Notes: generated from the sequence alone by a model not told the origin. Positions 42,367 through 52,144 are shown, counted from the first letter of the stretch. The stretch is 64,000 nt of DNA from Candidatus Pantoea formicae (GCF_011752625.1 NZ_VWXD01000006.1:124001-188000), one strand, 5' to 3'. Made by a program: numbers and translations.

Positions 42367-43338
42367 ATGCACTCTGTAGGCACACCGTTACTCTGGGGCA
42401 GCTTCGCTGTTGTTGTGCTCATCATGCTGGCGATTGATCTCTTCTTACAGGGACGTCGCGGCGCTCAAACCATGTCATTCAAGCAGGCCGCCGTGTGGTC
42501 GCTGGTGTGGATCTCCGTTTCCCTGCTGTTCAGCGCCGCTTTCTGGTGGTATCTCGAAGGCACCGCGGGCCGCGAAGTGGCCACTGCGCAAACCCTCGCC
42601 TTCCTGACGGGTTACGTGCTGGAAAAAGCGCTGGCGGTCGATAACGTCTTCGTTTGGCTGATGCTGTTCAGCTACTTTGCCATTCCGGCTAACTTGCAAC
42701 GTCGCGTGCTGGTGTATGGCGTGCTGGGCGCGATTGTGCTGCGTACCATCATGATTTTTGCTGGCAGCTATCTGGTCACGCAGTTCAGCTGGATCCTCTA
42801 CGTGTTCGGTGCCTTCCTGTTGTTCACTGGCCTGAAGATGGCGTTTGCCAAGGAAGGAGAGGATGAGGCTGTGGGTGACAAACCGGTGGTGCGCTGGCTG
42901 CGTAAACACTTGCGCATGACCGATAACCTCGAAGGCGAAAAGTTTTTCACGCGCAAAAACGGCGTGTTGTTCGCCACGCCGCTGCTGCTGGTACTGATTA
43001 TGGTTGAGCTAAGCGACGTGATTTTCGCCGTCGACAGTATTCCGGCTATTTTTGCGGTGACCACCGATCCCTTTATCGTGCTGACGTCGAACCTGTTCGC
43101 GATTCTCGGCCTACGTGCGATGTACTTCCTGCTGGCTAACGTGGCAGAACGCTTCTCGATGCTGAAATATGGTCTGGCGATTGTGCTGGTGTTTATCGGT
43201 ATCAAGATGTTGATTGTCGAGTTCTACCACATCCCGGTGGGGATCTCGTTGGCGGTAGTCGGCATTATTTTGGGCGGTACACTGCTGATCAACGCATGGG
43301 TTAACCACAGAAACGACCAGAAGCGTATCTCACCATAA
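42367..43338 (+). CDS. alx: TerC-family membrane protein Alx (manganese exporter)
   Basis: 323 residues (E. coli 321), nine hydrophobic helices. TerC motifs: LEKALAVDNVFVWLMLFSYF (about 84-103, acidic metal-site residues) and ELSDVIFAVDSIPAIFAVT (about 217-235). A charged cytoplasmic loop (GEDEAVGDKPVVRWLRKHLR) lies in the middle. Alx is induced by high pH and manganese through its leader and lowers manganese inside the cell. CAGGATACGACT precedes the ATG. Confidence 0.95.
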   Translation: MHSVGTPLLWGSFAVVVLIMLAIDLFLQGRRGAQTMSFKQAAVWSLVWISVSLLFSAAFWWYLEGTAGREVATAQTLAFLTGYVLEKALAVDNVFVWLMLFSYFAIPANLQRRVLVYGVLGAIVLRTIMIFAGSYLVTQFSWILYVFGAFLLFTGLKMAFAKEGEDEAVGDKPVVRWLRKHLRMTDNLEGEKFFTRKNGVLFATPLLLVLIMVELSDVIFAVDSIPAIFAVTTDPFIVLTSNLFAILGLRAMYFLLANVAERFSMLKYGLAIVLVFIGIKMLIVEFYHIPVGISLAVVGIILGGTLLINAWVNHRNDQKRISP

Positions 43339-43344
43339 TCTTCT

Positions 43345-43371
43345 GCAGGGGCGGTAATCGCCCCTGCTTTG
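43345..43371 (+). terminator. Terminator of alx
   Basis: GCAGGGGCG-GTAAT-CGCCCCTGC followed by TTTG, a 9-bp perfect stem directly downstream of the alx stop. Confidence 0.8.
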
Positions 43372-43566
43372 TTTCGCCAGCTGCAATTTTCACCTTTCAT
43401 AGCTCTGTCACATTTCGCATCGTCAGCAGATCAAAAAACCGATCTACACCGCACGCACAGAATTATCTCTTTCCTCACCAGGACTTTTCCTTATACTCCG
43501 CCGGGCAAACCGTTTGGCGCGGAGGAACCGCGCACAACACTCATACCGCTATAAAAAGACCGAACT

Positions 43567-44811
43567 ATGCTAAATAACTTTATTGGACGTCTGGGCGCGC
43601 TGTTCGCAGGAAGCCTGGTAAAACAAATCATGATTGGCCTGATTGCCGGCGTCGCGCTGGCGTGGTTCTCACGTGATGCAGCGTTAGCCGTTGGCCTGCT
43701 AGGTGAACTGTTCGTACGCGCGCTGAAAGCGGTGGCACCGCTGCTGGTTCTGGTATTGGTGATCTCATCCATTGCGAACCATCAGCAGGGACAGAAAACC
43801 AATATCCGTCCGATCATCATGCTGTATCTGCTCAGCACCTTCTTTGCGGCCGTGGTCGCGGTGACCTTAAGCCACATCTTCCCGCAAACCCTCTCGATGA
43901 AAGTCGGCGCGACCGAAATTTCACCGCCGTCTGGCATTACCGAAGTGCTGCATGGTTTGTTGATGAGCATGGTGGCTAACCCGATTGAAGCGTTACTCAA
44001 CGCCAACTACATCGGCATTCTGGTATGGGCCATCGGCCTCGGCCTGGCCTTCCGCCATGCTAGTCCGAGCAGCAAGGCGTTTCTCACCGACGCTTCGCAT
44101 GCGGCGACATGGGTAGTACGCTGCGTGATTCGCTGTGCGCCGCTGGGAATTTTTGGTCTGGTGGCCTCGATTCTGGCCTCAACCGGCTTTGGCGCCCTTG
44201 AGGAGTATGCGACGCTGCTGGCGCTGCTGTTGGGATGCATGGCCATCATGGCGTTGGTTGTGAATCCGATTCTGGTGTTCCAAAAGATTCGCCGTAACCC
44301 TTATCCGCTGGTGTTTACCTGCATCCGTGAGAGTGGCGTCACCGCCTTCTTTACCCGCAGTTCCGCGGCAAACATTCCAGTTAACATGGCGATCGCCAAA
44401 CGCCTGAATCTTGATGAAGATACTTATTCTGTCTCTATTCCGCTGGGCGCGACTATCAGCATGGCGGGCGCGTCTACCACCATCACGATACTGACGCTGG
44501 CAGCGGTGCATACGCTGGGCATTTCTGTCGATGTGCCGACGGCGATTCTGCTAAGTTTCGTGGCCTCCATCTGTGCCTGCGGTGCCTCGGGTGTGGCAGG
44601 CGGTTCGCTGCTTTTGATTCCGGTCGCCTGTAACATGTTTGGCATTCCGAATGACCTCGCGATGCAGGTAGTGGCCATCGGCTTTATTATCAGCGTATTG
44701 CAGGATTCAGCCGAAACGGCGTTGAATTCGTCGACCGATATTCTGTTTACGGCAGCAGTGTGCCAGGCAGAAGCCGAGCGCGAACTGCGTACGGTGTCTG
44801 AAGCAGAATAG
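43567..44811 (+). CDS. sstT: Sodium:serine/threonine symporter
   Basis: 414 residues, the same as E. coli SstT. Dicarboxylate/amino-acid:cation symporter fold: FTRSSAANIPVNMAIAKRLN (the SSSS-like serine-rich hairpin), SIPLGATISMAGAS (about 297), CACGASGVAGGSLLLIPVAC and the C-terminal DSAETALNSSTDILFTAA. It imports serine and threonine with sodium. Monocistronic, between alx and the convergent uxa operon, as in E. coli. Confidence 0.96.
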   Translation: MLNNFIGRLGALFAGSLVKQIMIGLIAGVALAWFSRDAALAVGLLGELFVRALKAVAPLLVLVLVISSIANHQQGQKTNIRPIIMLYLLSTFFAAVVAVTLSHIFPQTLSMKVGATEISPPSGITEVLHGLLMSMVANPIEALLNANYIGILVWAIGLGLAFRHASPSSKAFLTDASHAATWVVRCVIRCAPLGIFGLVASILASTGFGALEEYATLLALLLGCMAIMALVVNPILVFQKIRRNPYPLVFTCIRESGVTAFFTRSSAANIPVNMAIAKRLNLDEDTYSVSIPLGATISMAGASTTITILTLAAVHTLGISVDVPTAILLSFVASICACGASGVAGGSLLLIPVACNMFGIPNDLAMQVVAIGFIISVLQDSAETALNSSTDILFTAAVCQAEAERELRTVSEAE

Positions 44812-44824
44812 ATTGGTATTGCCA

Positions 44825-44844
44825 GGGCGGCATCAATGCCGCCC
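44825..44844. terminator. Hairpins between sstT and uxaA
   Basis: A perfect palindrome GGGCGGCAT-CA-ATGCCGCCC, followed by a second 10-bp stem TCAGGTGCGC/GCGCACCTGA at 44870-44894. They fill the convergent gap; neither has a long U run, so they may be REP-like ends. Confidence 0.5.
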
Positions 44845-44897
44845 CTCCGTCTATTTCGCACGGTTTTTGTCAGGTGCGCGTTGAGCGCACCTGATAT

Positions 44898-46388
44898 TTA
44901 CAGCGTGACGCCACTCTTAAATATCGCTAATTCGCGGAAATCATTGGCTTCGTTGCGCGCGGGCTGTCCATTGGCAATCGCCACGATCATATCGACGAAG
45001 TCGGCCAACATCTCTGGCATGCTCATGCCATCAATCAAACGCCCGGCATTAAAATCAATCCAATGCGGTTTCTTTTCTGCCAACGGCGTATTGGTCGCGA
45101 TTTTTACTGTGGGAACAAATCCGCCGTAGGGTGTACCGCGCCCGGTGGTGAATAACACCATATGGCAACCCGCACCCGCCAGCGCGCTGGTGGCTACCGC
45201 ATCATTGCCTGGCGCACTCAACAGATTCAGACCTGGCGTCACCAGGCGCTCGCCATATTTCAGCACATCCACGACCTGACTCTGCCCGGCTTTCTGCGTA
45301 CAACCGAGGGATTTCTCCTCCAGCGTGGTAATGCCGCCGGCTTTATTGCCCGGAGACGGGTTTTCATAAATCGGCTGTTTATGATCGATAAAGTAGCGCT
45401 TAAAATCGTTAATCATCGCGACGGTTTTATCGAATGTCGCTTCATCACGGCAGCGGCTCATCAAAATTCGCTCAGCACCAAACATTTCCGGTACTTCGGT
45501 CAATACCGTGGTGCCGCCGTTGGCAATCATTTGATCGGAGAAACAGCCCAGCATCGGATTCGCAGTGATACCTGAGAAACCGTCAGAACCGCCGCACTCC
45601 AGCCCAAATTTCAGTTCGCTCAGTTTGCCCGGCTGGCGCTGATCCTGGCGCATAGCCTCATACAGCGTGTGCAGCCGCGCTAAACCGGCTTCCACTTCGT
45701 CGTCCTGCTTCTGGCACTCCATAAACTGCAAGCGATCGCTATCAAAGCCACCGAGGGTTTCGCGAAATACATCCACCTGATTGTTCTCACAACCGAGGCC
45801 AATCACCAACACTGCGCCAGCATTAGGATGGCGCACCATGTTTTGCAGCATGGTGCGGGTATTTTCGTGGTCTTGCCCCAATTGCGAACAGCCAAACGGA
45901 TGACTGAACAGATGCACACCATCAATCCCTTCCGCGTCCTTGGTCTCTTTTAGAAAACGCGACAGAATTTGCCGGGCGATACCATTGACGCAGCCCACCG
46001 TCGGCAGAATCCACAGCTCATTTCGAATCCCCACTTCGCCACTGGCGCGTCGGTATATCTGTACTTCGCGGTCACCGGCCTGCGGTGGAATATCGAGGAA
46101 TTCCGGCTGATAATCGTATTCATCGACATCACTCAGATTGGTGCGCGCGTTACTGGAATGGATGATTTCACCGATGGAAATCGGCTGCGTCGCGTGAGCA
46201 ATCGGCAAACCGTATTTGATCACCAGCGCATCGATTGCCAGCGGCGTGAGTGCGAACTTGTGGCCGCGTCCCACCTCTTGCTGCAACGTAATGACCTGGC
46301 CAGCAACTTCAATCTTCGCTTCGGCAGGTAAATCGCGCAGCGCCACCGCCACGTTGTCGCGTGAATGTATTCTTATCGCATCTTGCAT
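44898..46388 (-). CDS. uxaA: Altronate dehydratase
   Basis: 496 residues (E. coli 495). It dehydrates D-altronate to 2-keto-3-deoxygluconate. The N-terminal SAF-type domain (about 1-100, IRIHSRDNVAVALRDLP, GHKFAL) is joined to the large catalytic domain containing the iron-binding FSHPFGCSQLG and LECGGSDGFSG. It is the third gene of a uxaC-uxaB-uxaA transcript, 4 nt after uxaB, completing conversion of galacturonate to ketodeoxygluconate. Confidence 0.95.
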   Translation of the reverse strand: MQDAIRIHSRDNVAVALRDLPAEAKIEVAGQVITLQQEVGRGHKFALTPLAIDALVIKYGLPIAHATQPISIGEIIHSSNARTNLSDVDEYDYQPEFLDIPPQAGDREVQIYRRASGEVGIRNELWILPTVGCVNGIARQILSRFLKETKDAEGIDGVHLFSHPFGCSQLGQDHENTRTMLQNMVRHPNAGAVLVIGLGCENNQVDVFRETLGGFDSDRLQFMECQKQDDEVEAGLARLHTLYEAMRQDQRQPGKLSELKFGLECGGSDGFSGITANPMLGCFSDQMIANGGTTVLTEVPEMFGAERILMSRCRDEATFDKTVAMINDFKRYFIDHKQPIYENPSPGNKAGGITTLEEKSLGCTQKAGQSQVVDVLKYGERLVTPGLNLLSAPGNDAVATSALAGAGCHMVLFTTGRGTPYGGFVPTVKIATNTPLAEKKPHWIDFNAGRLIDGMSMPEMLADFVDMIVAIANGQPARNEANDFRELAIFKSGVTL

Positions 46389-46392
46389 AGCG

Positions 46393-47841
46393 TTATCTCA
46401 GTTGTAGCAACGCCGTCCGCATCCCGTGGACGATGATGTTTTGCAGGTGTTGGCTGATTGCGGGCGCTAATCCAGGCCGCTGAGTCAGATCTTCGCCCCA
46501 GTGGTGGCTGTTGCGCAGTACCGCCTGCACCAGCTGTTCCGGGGTCATTTTGTTTTGATTTACTGCAGGCCATAGCTCTGCAAACTGCTGTAACCAGTAC
46601 TCGTCATCCTGTAATGACCACTGCTTGTCGCCCTGCTCACCGCGATAAAACGCCAGCAGCGCCGCAAAAGCGAAGGTCAGGCGCGGCGGCCATTGACCCG
46701 TTTGTTGCTGTGCGAGCAACAACTGCGGGAGTATACGAGTACGGAATTTGGTCATGCCATTCAGCGCAATGGAGAGCAACGCATGGCGGATAAACGGATT
46801 ACGGAAGCGGCGCTGCACGGCGTCAGCAAAGGCATGCAGTTCATCGGAAGGCAGATCCAGCGTCGGTATAACCTCATCACGCAGCAGCGCATCAACGTAG
46901 CCAGCAATGGCAGCGTCATCCATCGCTTCTCCCACGCTTTCCACTCCAGACAGGAAAGCCACGGGCACCATGGCCGTATGCGCACCGTTGAGTATTGCCA
47001 CTTTCTGCGCTTTGTACGGCGAGATGTCATCAACAAACTTCACTTCTGGAGCCAGCTGATCCAGCTTCAACTCTCGCGCCAATGCATCCGGCCCCTGAAT
47101 CACAAACTGGTAATAGACCTCGCCTGCCACTAGGTAGCGATCTTCATAACCCAGCTGTGCCGCGATCGACTCACCATCGGCTGGATAGCCAGTGACGATG
47201 CGATCCACCAGGGTGTTATAGAATGCACAGTGATCCAGTACCCAGCGGGCAAACTCCGGTGGGAGCATCCAGTGTTTGATATAGCGCAGCACCAACTCGC
47301 GCAGCGCATCGCCGTTATGATCGATAAGCTCACAGGGAACAATCAGCCAGCCCTTGTCGGCGGCACCGGCAAAGTGGGTGAAACGCGTCCACAGCAGCTG
47401 TGTCAACTTGCCTGGGAATGAGGAAGCGGGCGCATCCTCCAGCCGATCCTGCTCGGCAAAGGCAATGCCCGCTTCGGTGGTGTTAGAAAACACAAAACGC
47501 ATTTGCGGGGCACGGGCCAGCGCAAGAAAATCGTCAAACTGCTGATAGGGCTGGATCTCGCGATTGAGGCTACGGATCAGGCGAGTTTCACTCACCTGCT
47601 CACCCTGCTGGTTCAGGCCTCGAATCAGCGTGGTGTACAAACCGTCCTGCTGATTCAGTGAGTCTTCCACCACGCGATTGCGCGGCCGCACCACCACCAC
47701 GCCCGCATCAATGCCATGATGCTGATTGAGCCAGTCGAGTTGCCAGTCAATGAAGGCGCGCAGGAAGTTGCCCTCCCCAAACTGGATAACGCGATCGCTG
47801 TAATGCGCGCCGGGAAAATCGTGACGGTTTAGCCGCTGCAT
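46393..47841 (-). CDS. uxaB: Tagaturonate reductase (altronate oxidoreductase)
   Basis: 482 residues (E. coli 483). It reduces tagaturonate to altronate with NADH. The long-chain mannitol-dehydrogenase family start VIQFGEGNFLRAFIDWQLDW (cofactor loop) and the catalytic NGAHTAMVPVAFL with K at KVAILNGAH are present. Its ATG is 2 nt after the uxaC stop. In E. coli uxaB is separate from uxaCA, whereas here it lies between uxaC and uxaA in one tight operon. Confidence 0.95.
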   Translation of the reverse strand: MQRLNRHDFPGAHYSDRVIQFGEGNFLRAFIDWQLDWLNQHHGIDAGVVVVRPRNRVVEDSLNQQDGLYTTLIRGLNQQGEQVSETRLIRSLNREIQPYQQFDDFLALARAPQMRFVFSNTTEAGIAFAEQDRLEDAPASSFPGKLTQLLWTRFTHFAGAADKGWLIVPCELIDHNGDALRELVLRYIKHWMLPPEFARWVLDHCAFYNTLVDRIVTGYPADGESIAAQLGYEDRYLVAGEVYYQFVIQGPDALARELKLDQLAPEVKFVDDISPYKAQKVAILNGAHTAMVPVAFLSGVESVGEAMDDAAIAGYVDALLRDEVIPTLDLPSDELHAFADAVQRRFRNPFIRHALLSIALNGMTKFRTRILPQLLLAQQQTGQWPPRLTFAFAALLAFYRGEQGDKQWSLQDDEYWLQQFAELWPAVNQNKMTPEQLVQAVLRNSHHWGEDLTQRPGLAPAISQHLQNIIVHGMRTALLQLR

Positions 47842-47843
47842 GA

Positions 47844-49259
47844 TTAGGCTCCCAACTCAATGCCAAAGTAATCACGCGCATTGTTGAAGCTGATGTTTTG
47901 TACCATCTGCCCCAGTAACGCTTCATCCGCCGGTGCTTCCCCGCGAGCCACCCAGTTGCCAATCATCTGACACAGCAGACGACGGAAATATTCATGGCGC
48001 GTGTATGAGAGGAAGCTGCGGCTGTCAGTCAGCATGCCAACAAAGCGGCTCAGCAAACCAATTTGTGCCAGTTGCGTCATCTGGCGCTGCATGCCGTCTA
48101 GCTGATCGTTAAACCACCATGCCGAACCAAACTGCATCTTGCCCGGCTCACCTTCACCCTGGAAATTGCCCGCCATGGTGGCAAGCACTTCGTTATCACG
48201 CGGGTTGACGCAGTAAAGAATGGTTTTAGGCAGGGCGTTGTTACGATTCTGCGCATCCAGTAAGCGAGCCAACGGGATCGCCAGGGGGGCATCGTTGATG
48301 GAGTCAAAACCGACATCCGGTCCAAGAATATCGAACTGGCGGCGATTCGCATTGCGCAGCGCGCCAATATGATACTGCTGTGCCCAGCCACGGCGTGCAT
48401 ATTCGCTACCCAGCCACACCAGCACTGCCGTTTTAAACTGTGCCACCTCTTCTTGCGTCGGTGTAGCCCCTTGCAGACGGCGCGCCAGAATGCCATCCAG
48501 CGTGCTTTCGTCGGCTTCGGCAAACAGCACCACGTCCAGCGCATGGTCAGAGATTTTGCAGCCGTGTGCCGCAAAGTGGTCGAGCCGTTGACTTAAGCCA
48601 CGCAGCAGATCATCAAAGCGTTGCACGTTGATGTCGGTGACCTGCTCCAGACGCTGAATCCACGGCAGGAAAGTATCCAGTTCAATATTAAATGCCTTGT
48701 CAGGACGCCAGCTCGGCAACACTTTGACGTTAAAGCTGGCATCTTCAGACAGCGTGCGGTGGTGTTGCAGATCGTCCAGTGGATCGTCTGTGGTACCGAC
48801 CATTTTGACTTTCATCTGCTGCATGATGCCGCGTGCGTGAAAAGCGTCCTGTGCCAGCAGTTCGTTGCACTGCTGCCAGATGCGGTCGGCGCTTTGCTCA
48901 TTCAGCAGCACATCGGTGATACCAAAAGGACGGCGCAGCTCAAGATGCGTCCAGTGGTAGAGCGGATTGCCGATAGTGTGCGGCACGGTGCGCGCCCAAG
49001 CGTTAAATTTATCCTGATCGCTGGCGTCCCCGGTACAGAGTGCCTCTGGCACGCCATCCGCGCGCATCGCACGCCATTTGTAGTGATCGCCTTTCAGCCA
49101 GATGTCATAGAGGTTGGTGAATCGGTAATTTTCGGCAATCTGCTGCGGCGGCAGGTGGCAGTGATAGTCGAAAATCGGCTGGTCTTTGGCGTAGTCATGG
49201 TACAGACGACGGGCGAACTCGCTATCGAGTAGAAAATCCTCACTCATAAAACGCGACAT
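47844..49259 (-). CDS. uxaC: Uronate isomerase
   Basis: 471 residues from the ATG at 49259, with AGGAAGCAGGT upstream (E. coli 470, MTPFMTEDFLLD-like start); in-frame codons further upstream overlap an operator. An amidohydrolase-superfamily enzyme converting D-galacturonate and D-glucuronate to tagaturonate and fructuronate. Metal-site motif FDYHCHLPP (about 28-36), then GTTDDP and HDLGPDVGFDS-like ILGPDVGFDSIND and FVGMLTDSRSFLSYTRHEYF are intact. First gene of uxaCBA and divergent from exuT. Confidence 0.96.
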   Translation of the reverse strand: MSRFMSEDFLLDSEFARRLYHDYAKDQPIFDYHCHLPPQQIAENYRFTNLYDIWLKGDHYKWRAMRADGVPEALCTGDASDQDKFNAWARTVPHTIGNPLYHWTHLELRRPFGITDVLLNEQSADRIWQQCNELLAQDAFHARGIMQQMKVKMVGTTDDPLDDLQHHRTLSEDASFNVKVLPSWRPDKAFNIELDTFLPWIQRLEQVTDINVQRFDDLLRGLSQRLDHFAAHGCKISDHALDVVLFAEADESTLDGILARRLQGATPTQEEVAQFKTAVLVWLGSEYARRGWAQQYHIGALRNANRRQFDILGPDVGFDSINDAPLAIPLARLLDAQNRNNALPKTILYCVNPRDNEVLATMAGNFQGEGEPGKMQFGSAWWFNDQLDGMQRQMTQLAQIGLLSRFVGMLTDSRSFLSYTRHEYFRRLLCQMIGNWVARGEAPADEALLGQMVQNISFNNARDYFGIELGA

Positions 49260-49300
49260 ACCTGCTTCCTCATGTTTGGTGCCCTTAGGCTTCTGACTTA

Positions 49301-49499
49301 AAGTTATCATACCAATTTTCGCAATCGACAAAATTGTTTGCGATACATCTCACAATAATGACAGTTTCACTGTGGGTATATGGACAAAAATGTCAGGCAT
49401 AATGCACTAAATTGCTGTTATGAAGGCTTTTGTGGCGAACACACACAGCATGCAGGGTTTTTGTGATGGCATTCAACTTTTGAAGTTGTATAACAAGTT
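49301..49499. promoter_or_regulatory. uxaC-exuT divergent control region: two ExuR boxes and CRP sites
   Basis: The 396-nt gap holds two similar palindrome-like boxes: AAATTGGTATGATAACTT (minus strand, 49301-49318) near uxaC and AAGTTGTATAACAAGTT (49483-49499) near exuT. They resemble each other and the box before exuR, so they are probable ExuR operators. TGCGA-TACATC-TCACA (49339-49354) is a good CRP site and TGTGA-TGGCAT-TCAAC (49462-49477) a weaker one. The rest (49500-49655) is leader sequence without a gene. Confidence 0.7.
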
Positions 49500-49655
49500 A
49501 ACCTCTCGCCTCGTTGTTGCCGAACTGAATGGCACAGGTAAGGAAAACAAGGCGGCTCGATAAAGCGCCTGCGGGCGTGAAGCCAGGTGCTTCATGGCGG
49601 TCCCGATCCAGATAACTACAGCGGCATCGCCGCAACGACAGACTGGTAGAGGTTA

Positions 49656-50960
49656 ATGATGCGTAAGATTAAAGGGCTACGCTGGTACATGATTGGGCTG
49701 GTGACGCTGGGCACTGTGCTCGGCTACCTGACGCGCAATACCATTGCAGTTGCCGCACCGACGCTGGAAACCCAGCTGGGTATTACCACACAGCAGTACT
49801 CGTATATCGTCGCCGCCTATTCGGCGTGCTACACCGTCATGCAACCTGTGGCCGGTTATGTGCTGGATTTGCTGGGCACCAAGATCGGCTACGCGGTATT
49901 TGCCGTACTCTGGGCGATCTTTTGTGCTGCCACCGCTATGGCAGGGAGTTGGGGAGGCTTTGCACTGGCGCGCGGTGCTGTTGGCGCGGCAGAGGCGGCG
50001 ATGATTCCTGCCGGGCTGAAAGCCAGCAGCGAATGGTTCCCAGCCAAAGAGCGCTCAGTGGCAGTGGGTTACTTCAACGTGGGATCGTCGATTGGTGCGA
50101 TGCTGGCACCACCACTGGTGGTATGGGCGATTCTGGCACACAGCTGGCAGCTGGCCTTTATTATCACTGGCGTGCTCAGTATGGCTTGGGCGCTCTGCTG
50201 GTTAGTGTTTTACAAACATCCAAAACAACAAACCAAATTGAGTGAAGAGGAGCGCCACTACATTATTTCCGGCCAAGAGGTGCAACATCAGACCGGGAAT
50301 AACAGCAAAATGTCAGCGCGCCAGATCCTGCGCAACCGCCAGTTCTGGGGGATTGCGCTGCCGCGTTTCCTCGCTGAACCGGCATGGGGCACCTTTAATG
50401 CGTGGATCCCGCTGTTTATGTTCAAGGTCTACGGCTTCAACCTGAAAGAGATTGCCATGTTCGCTTGGATGCCGATGCTGTTTGCCGATCTCGGCTGCAT
50501 TGTCGGGGGCTATTTGCCGCCGCTGTTCCAACGCTGGTTTGGCGTGAATCTGATCGTCTCACGCAAACTGGTGGTGACCATGGGAGCGATACTGATGATT
50601 GCGCCGGGCACCATTGGCCTGTTTACCAGTCCGTATGTCGCCATTGGCTTGTTATGTGTCGGTGGCTTTGCTCACCAGGCGCTTTCCGGCGCACTGATTA
50701 CGCTCTCTTCCGACGTATTCGGGCGTAATGAAGTCGCTACGGCGAACGGCTTGACTGGCATGGCCGCCTGGACCGCAAGTACCCTGTTCGCGCTGGTCGT
50801 GGGTGCACTCGCCGATACCCTTGGCTTTAGCCCTCTGTTTGCCGCACTGGCGGTGTTTGATCTGCTCGGCGCTTGCGTCATCTGGACCGTTCTGAAGAAC
50901 CAACCGGTCTCTGAACTGGACGATCACAACCTTGCTCAACCGGCGACAGCACGCAGTTAA
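49656..50960 (+). CDS. exuT: Hexuronate transporter (MFS)
   Basis: 434 residues, 12 membrane helices, anion:cation symporter branch of the major facilitator superfamily. The start MMRKIKGLRWYMIGLVTLGT and LTRNTIAVAAPTL are typical of ExuT. GAVGAAEAAMIPAGLKASSE and WFPAKERSVAVGYFN form the conserved loop of the family. It imports galacturonate and glucuronate for UxaCBA. AGAGGTTA precedes two adjacent ATGs. It is followed by a terminator and then exuR. Confidence 0.95.
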   Translation: MMRKIKGLRWYMIGLVTLGTVLGYLTRNTIAVAAPTLETQLGITTQQYSYIVAAYSACYTVMQPVAGYVLDLLGTKIGYAVFAVLWAIFCAATAMAGSWGGFALARGAVGAAEAAMIPAGLKASSEWFPAKERSVAVGYFNVGSSIGAMLAPPLVVWAILAHSWQLAFIITGVLSMAWALCWLVFYKHPKQQTKLSEEERHYIISGQEVQHQTGNNSKMSARQILRNRQFWGIALPRFLAEPAWGTFNAWIPLFMFKVYGFNLKEIAMFAWMPMLFADLGCIVGGYLPPLFQRWFGVNLIVSRKLVVTMGAILMIAPGTIGLFTSPYVAIGLLCVGGFAHQALSGALITLSSDVFGRNEVATANGLTGMAAWTASTLFALVVGALADTLGFSPLFAALAVFDLLGACVIWTVLKNQPVSELDDHNLAQPATARS

Positions 50961-50967
50961 TCTCTTC

Positions 50968-50990
50968 GGGCTGACGCACGTCAGCCCATT
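50968..50990 (+). terminator. Terminator between exuT and exuR
   Basis: GGGCTGAC-GCAC-GTCAGCCC followed by ATTTCC, a perfect 8-bp stem with a short U run. Confidence 0.65.
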
Positions 50991-51004
50991 TCCTCCGTTC
51001 TGCC

Positions 51005-51021
51005 AAAGTGGTATAACAACT
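51005..51021 (+). promoter_or_regulatory. ExuR box before exuR
   Basis: AAGTGGTATAACAACTC matches the exuT-side box (AAGTTGTATAACAAGTT) in 14 of 17 positions, 29 nt upstream of the exuR start. This suggests autoregulation. Confidence 0.65.
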
Positions 51022-51050
51022 CTACCTTTACCACTACAGCGAACCGCGCA

Positions 51051-51824
51051 ATGGATCTGAACGAATCCCGTCGTCTTTACCAACAACTTGCCAGTGAACT
51101 TAAGCGACGTATTGAAGCGGATGAATATCGCGTCGGCGATAAGTTACCCGCTGAACGCCTGATTGCTGAAGAGATGGAAGTCAGCCGCACGGTCGTCCGT
51201 GAAGCGATCATTATGCTCGAAGTGGAAGGTTACGTTGAGGTCCGTAAAGGTTCAGGCATTCACGTGATTAGTAATCAACAGCAGAATCGTGAAACCACCC
51301 CGAGCCAGCTGGAGTTCGCCAGTTTTGGGCCGTTTGAACTGTTGCAGGCGCGCCAGTTGATTGAGAGCAATGTCGCTGAATTTGCCGCCACGCAGGTCAC
51401 CCGTCAGGACATCATGGCGTTGATGGCGATTCAGGAAAAAGCGCGCCAAGAAGATTATTCCCGTGATTCCGAATGGGACATGCATTTCCACGTGCGCATT
51501 GCACAATCAACACAAAACAGTGCGTTAGCCGCGATTGTCGAAAAGATGTGGTTACACCGCCTGCACAATCCTTACTGGCTGAAGTTGCACGAGCATATTG
51601 ATGAGCGCAACCTCACCAGCTGGTGCGACGATCACGACCAGATTCTGAAAGCACTTATGCGCAAAGATCCCGCCGCCAGCAAGCTGGCAATGTGGCAGCA
51701 CCTGGAAAATACTAAACAGATGCTGTTTAACGCCACCGCCGATGATTTTGAATTCAATGTCGACCGTTACATGTTTGCGGAAAATCCCGTCATCCTGCCG
51801 GAAGGTAGTGACAATTCACATTGA
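51051..51824 (+). CDS. exuR: Hexuronate regulon repressor ExuR (GntR/FadR family)
   Basis: 257 residues (E. coli 258). The N-terminal winged helix (RRLYQQLASELKRRIEADEY, GDKLPAERLIAEEMEVSRTV, about 5-60) is joined to an FCD ligand-binding domain (about 90-240) with the metal-binding Asp/His residues (DSEWDMHFHVRIA, WCDDHDQILKAL). It represses uxaCBA, exuT and itself until uronates bind. The matching boxes in both control regions support local action. Confidence 0.95.
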   Translation: MDLNESRRLYQQLASELKRRIEADEYRVGDKLPAERLIAEEMEVSRTVVREAIIMLEVEGYVEVRKGSGIHVISNQQQNRETTPSQLEFASFGPFELLQARQLIESNVAEFAATQVTRQDIMALMAIQEKARQEDYSRDSEWDMHFHVRIAQSTQNSALAAIVEKMWLHRLHNPYWLKLHEHIDERNLTSWCDDHDQILKALMRKDPAASKLAMWQHLENTKQMLFNATADDFEFNVDRYMFAENPVILPEGSDNSH

Positions 51825-52144
51825 TTCTGCTGAATTTCCAGGCGAATAAGTCAGTTAATCTGCAATAGTGTCAGCTCATGTAAAGCTCCTTTTGACCATC
51901 TGCGTCAAAAGGTAAAACTCCTGTGCGGCGGCCACTTTACACTGTCTGACTACCGTGATTTTTGTTACAGTTATCGCCCTTTTCTTACCCTTTGCGACAG
52001 GGCTTTAAAAAGTCGCTGATTTAACAATCAATTCTGGAAGGATCCGGAAACCCGCTCAGGCTGCATACCTAAAATGTATAACCTAACCAGCCTGCGCCTC
52101 AGCCCCTCACGGGCACGATTAACAATGATGTTCAGGAATGATTG
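51825..52144. other. yqjA leader and intergenic region
   Basis: No gene. It has a perfect 9-bp hairpin CCTTTTGAC/GTCAAAAGG (51888-51912) after exuR without a U run, and near yqjA a nested hairpin CAGGCTG (52057-52063) / CAGCCTG (52088-52094) enclosing ATAC/GTAT, which would lie in the yqjA 5' leader. Confidence 0.5.

Noticed and set aside
44870..44894. Strong stem as an intrinsic terminator of uxaA
   Set aside because: On the uxaA strand the stem is followed by A residues and not U residues, so it is recorded only as a hairpin.
48621..49232. A 203-codon plus-strand frame inside uxaC
   Set aside because: Antisense shadow of a fully conserved uxaC sequence.
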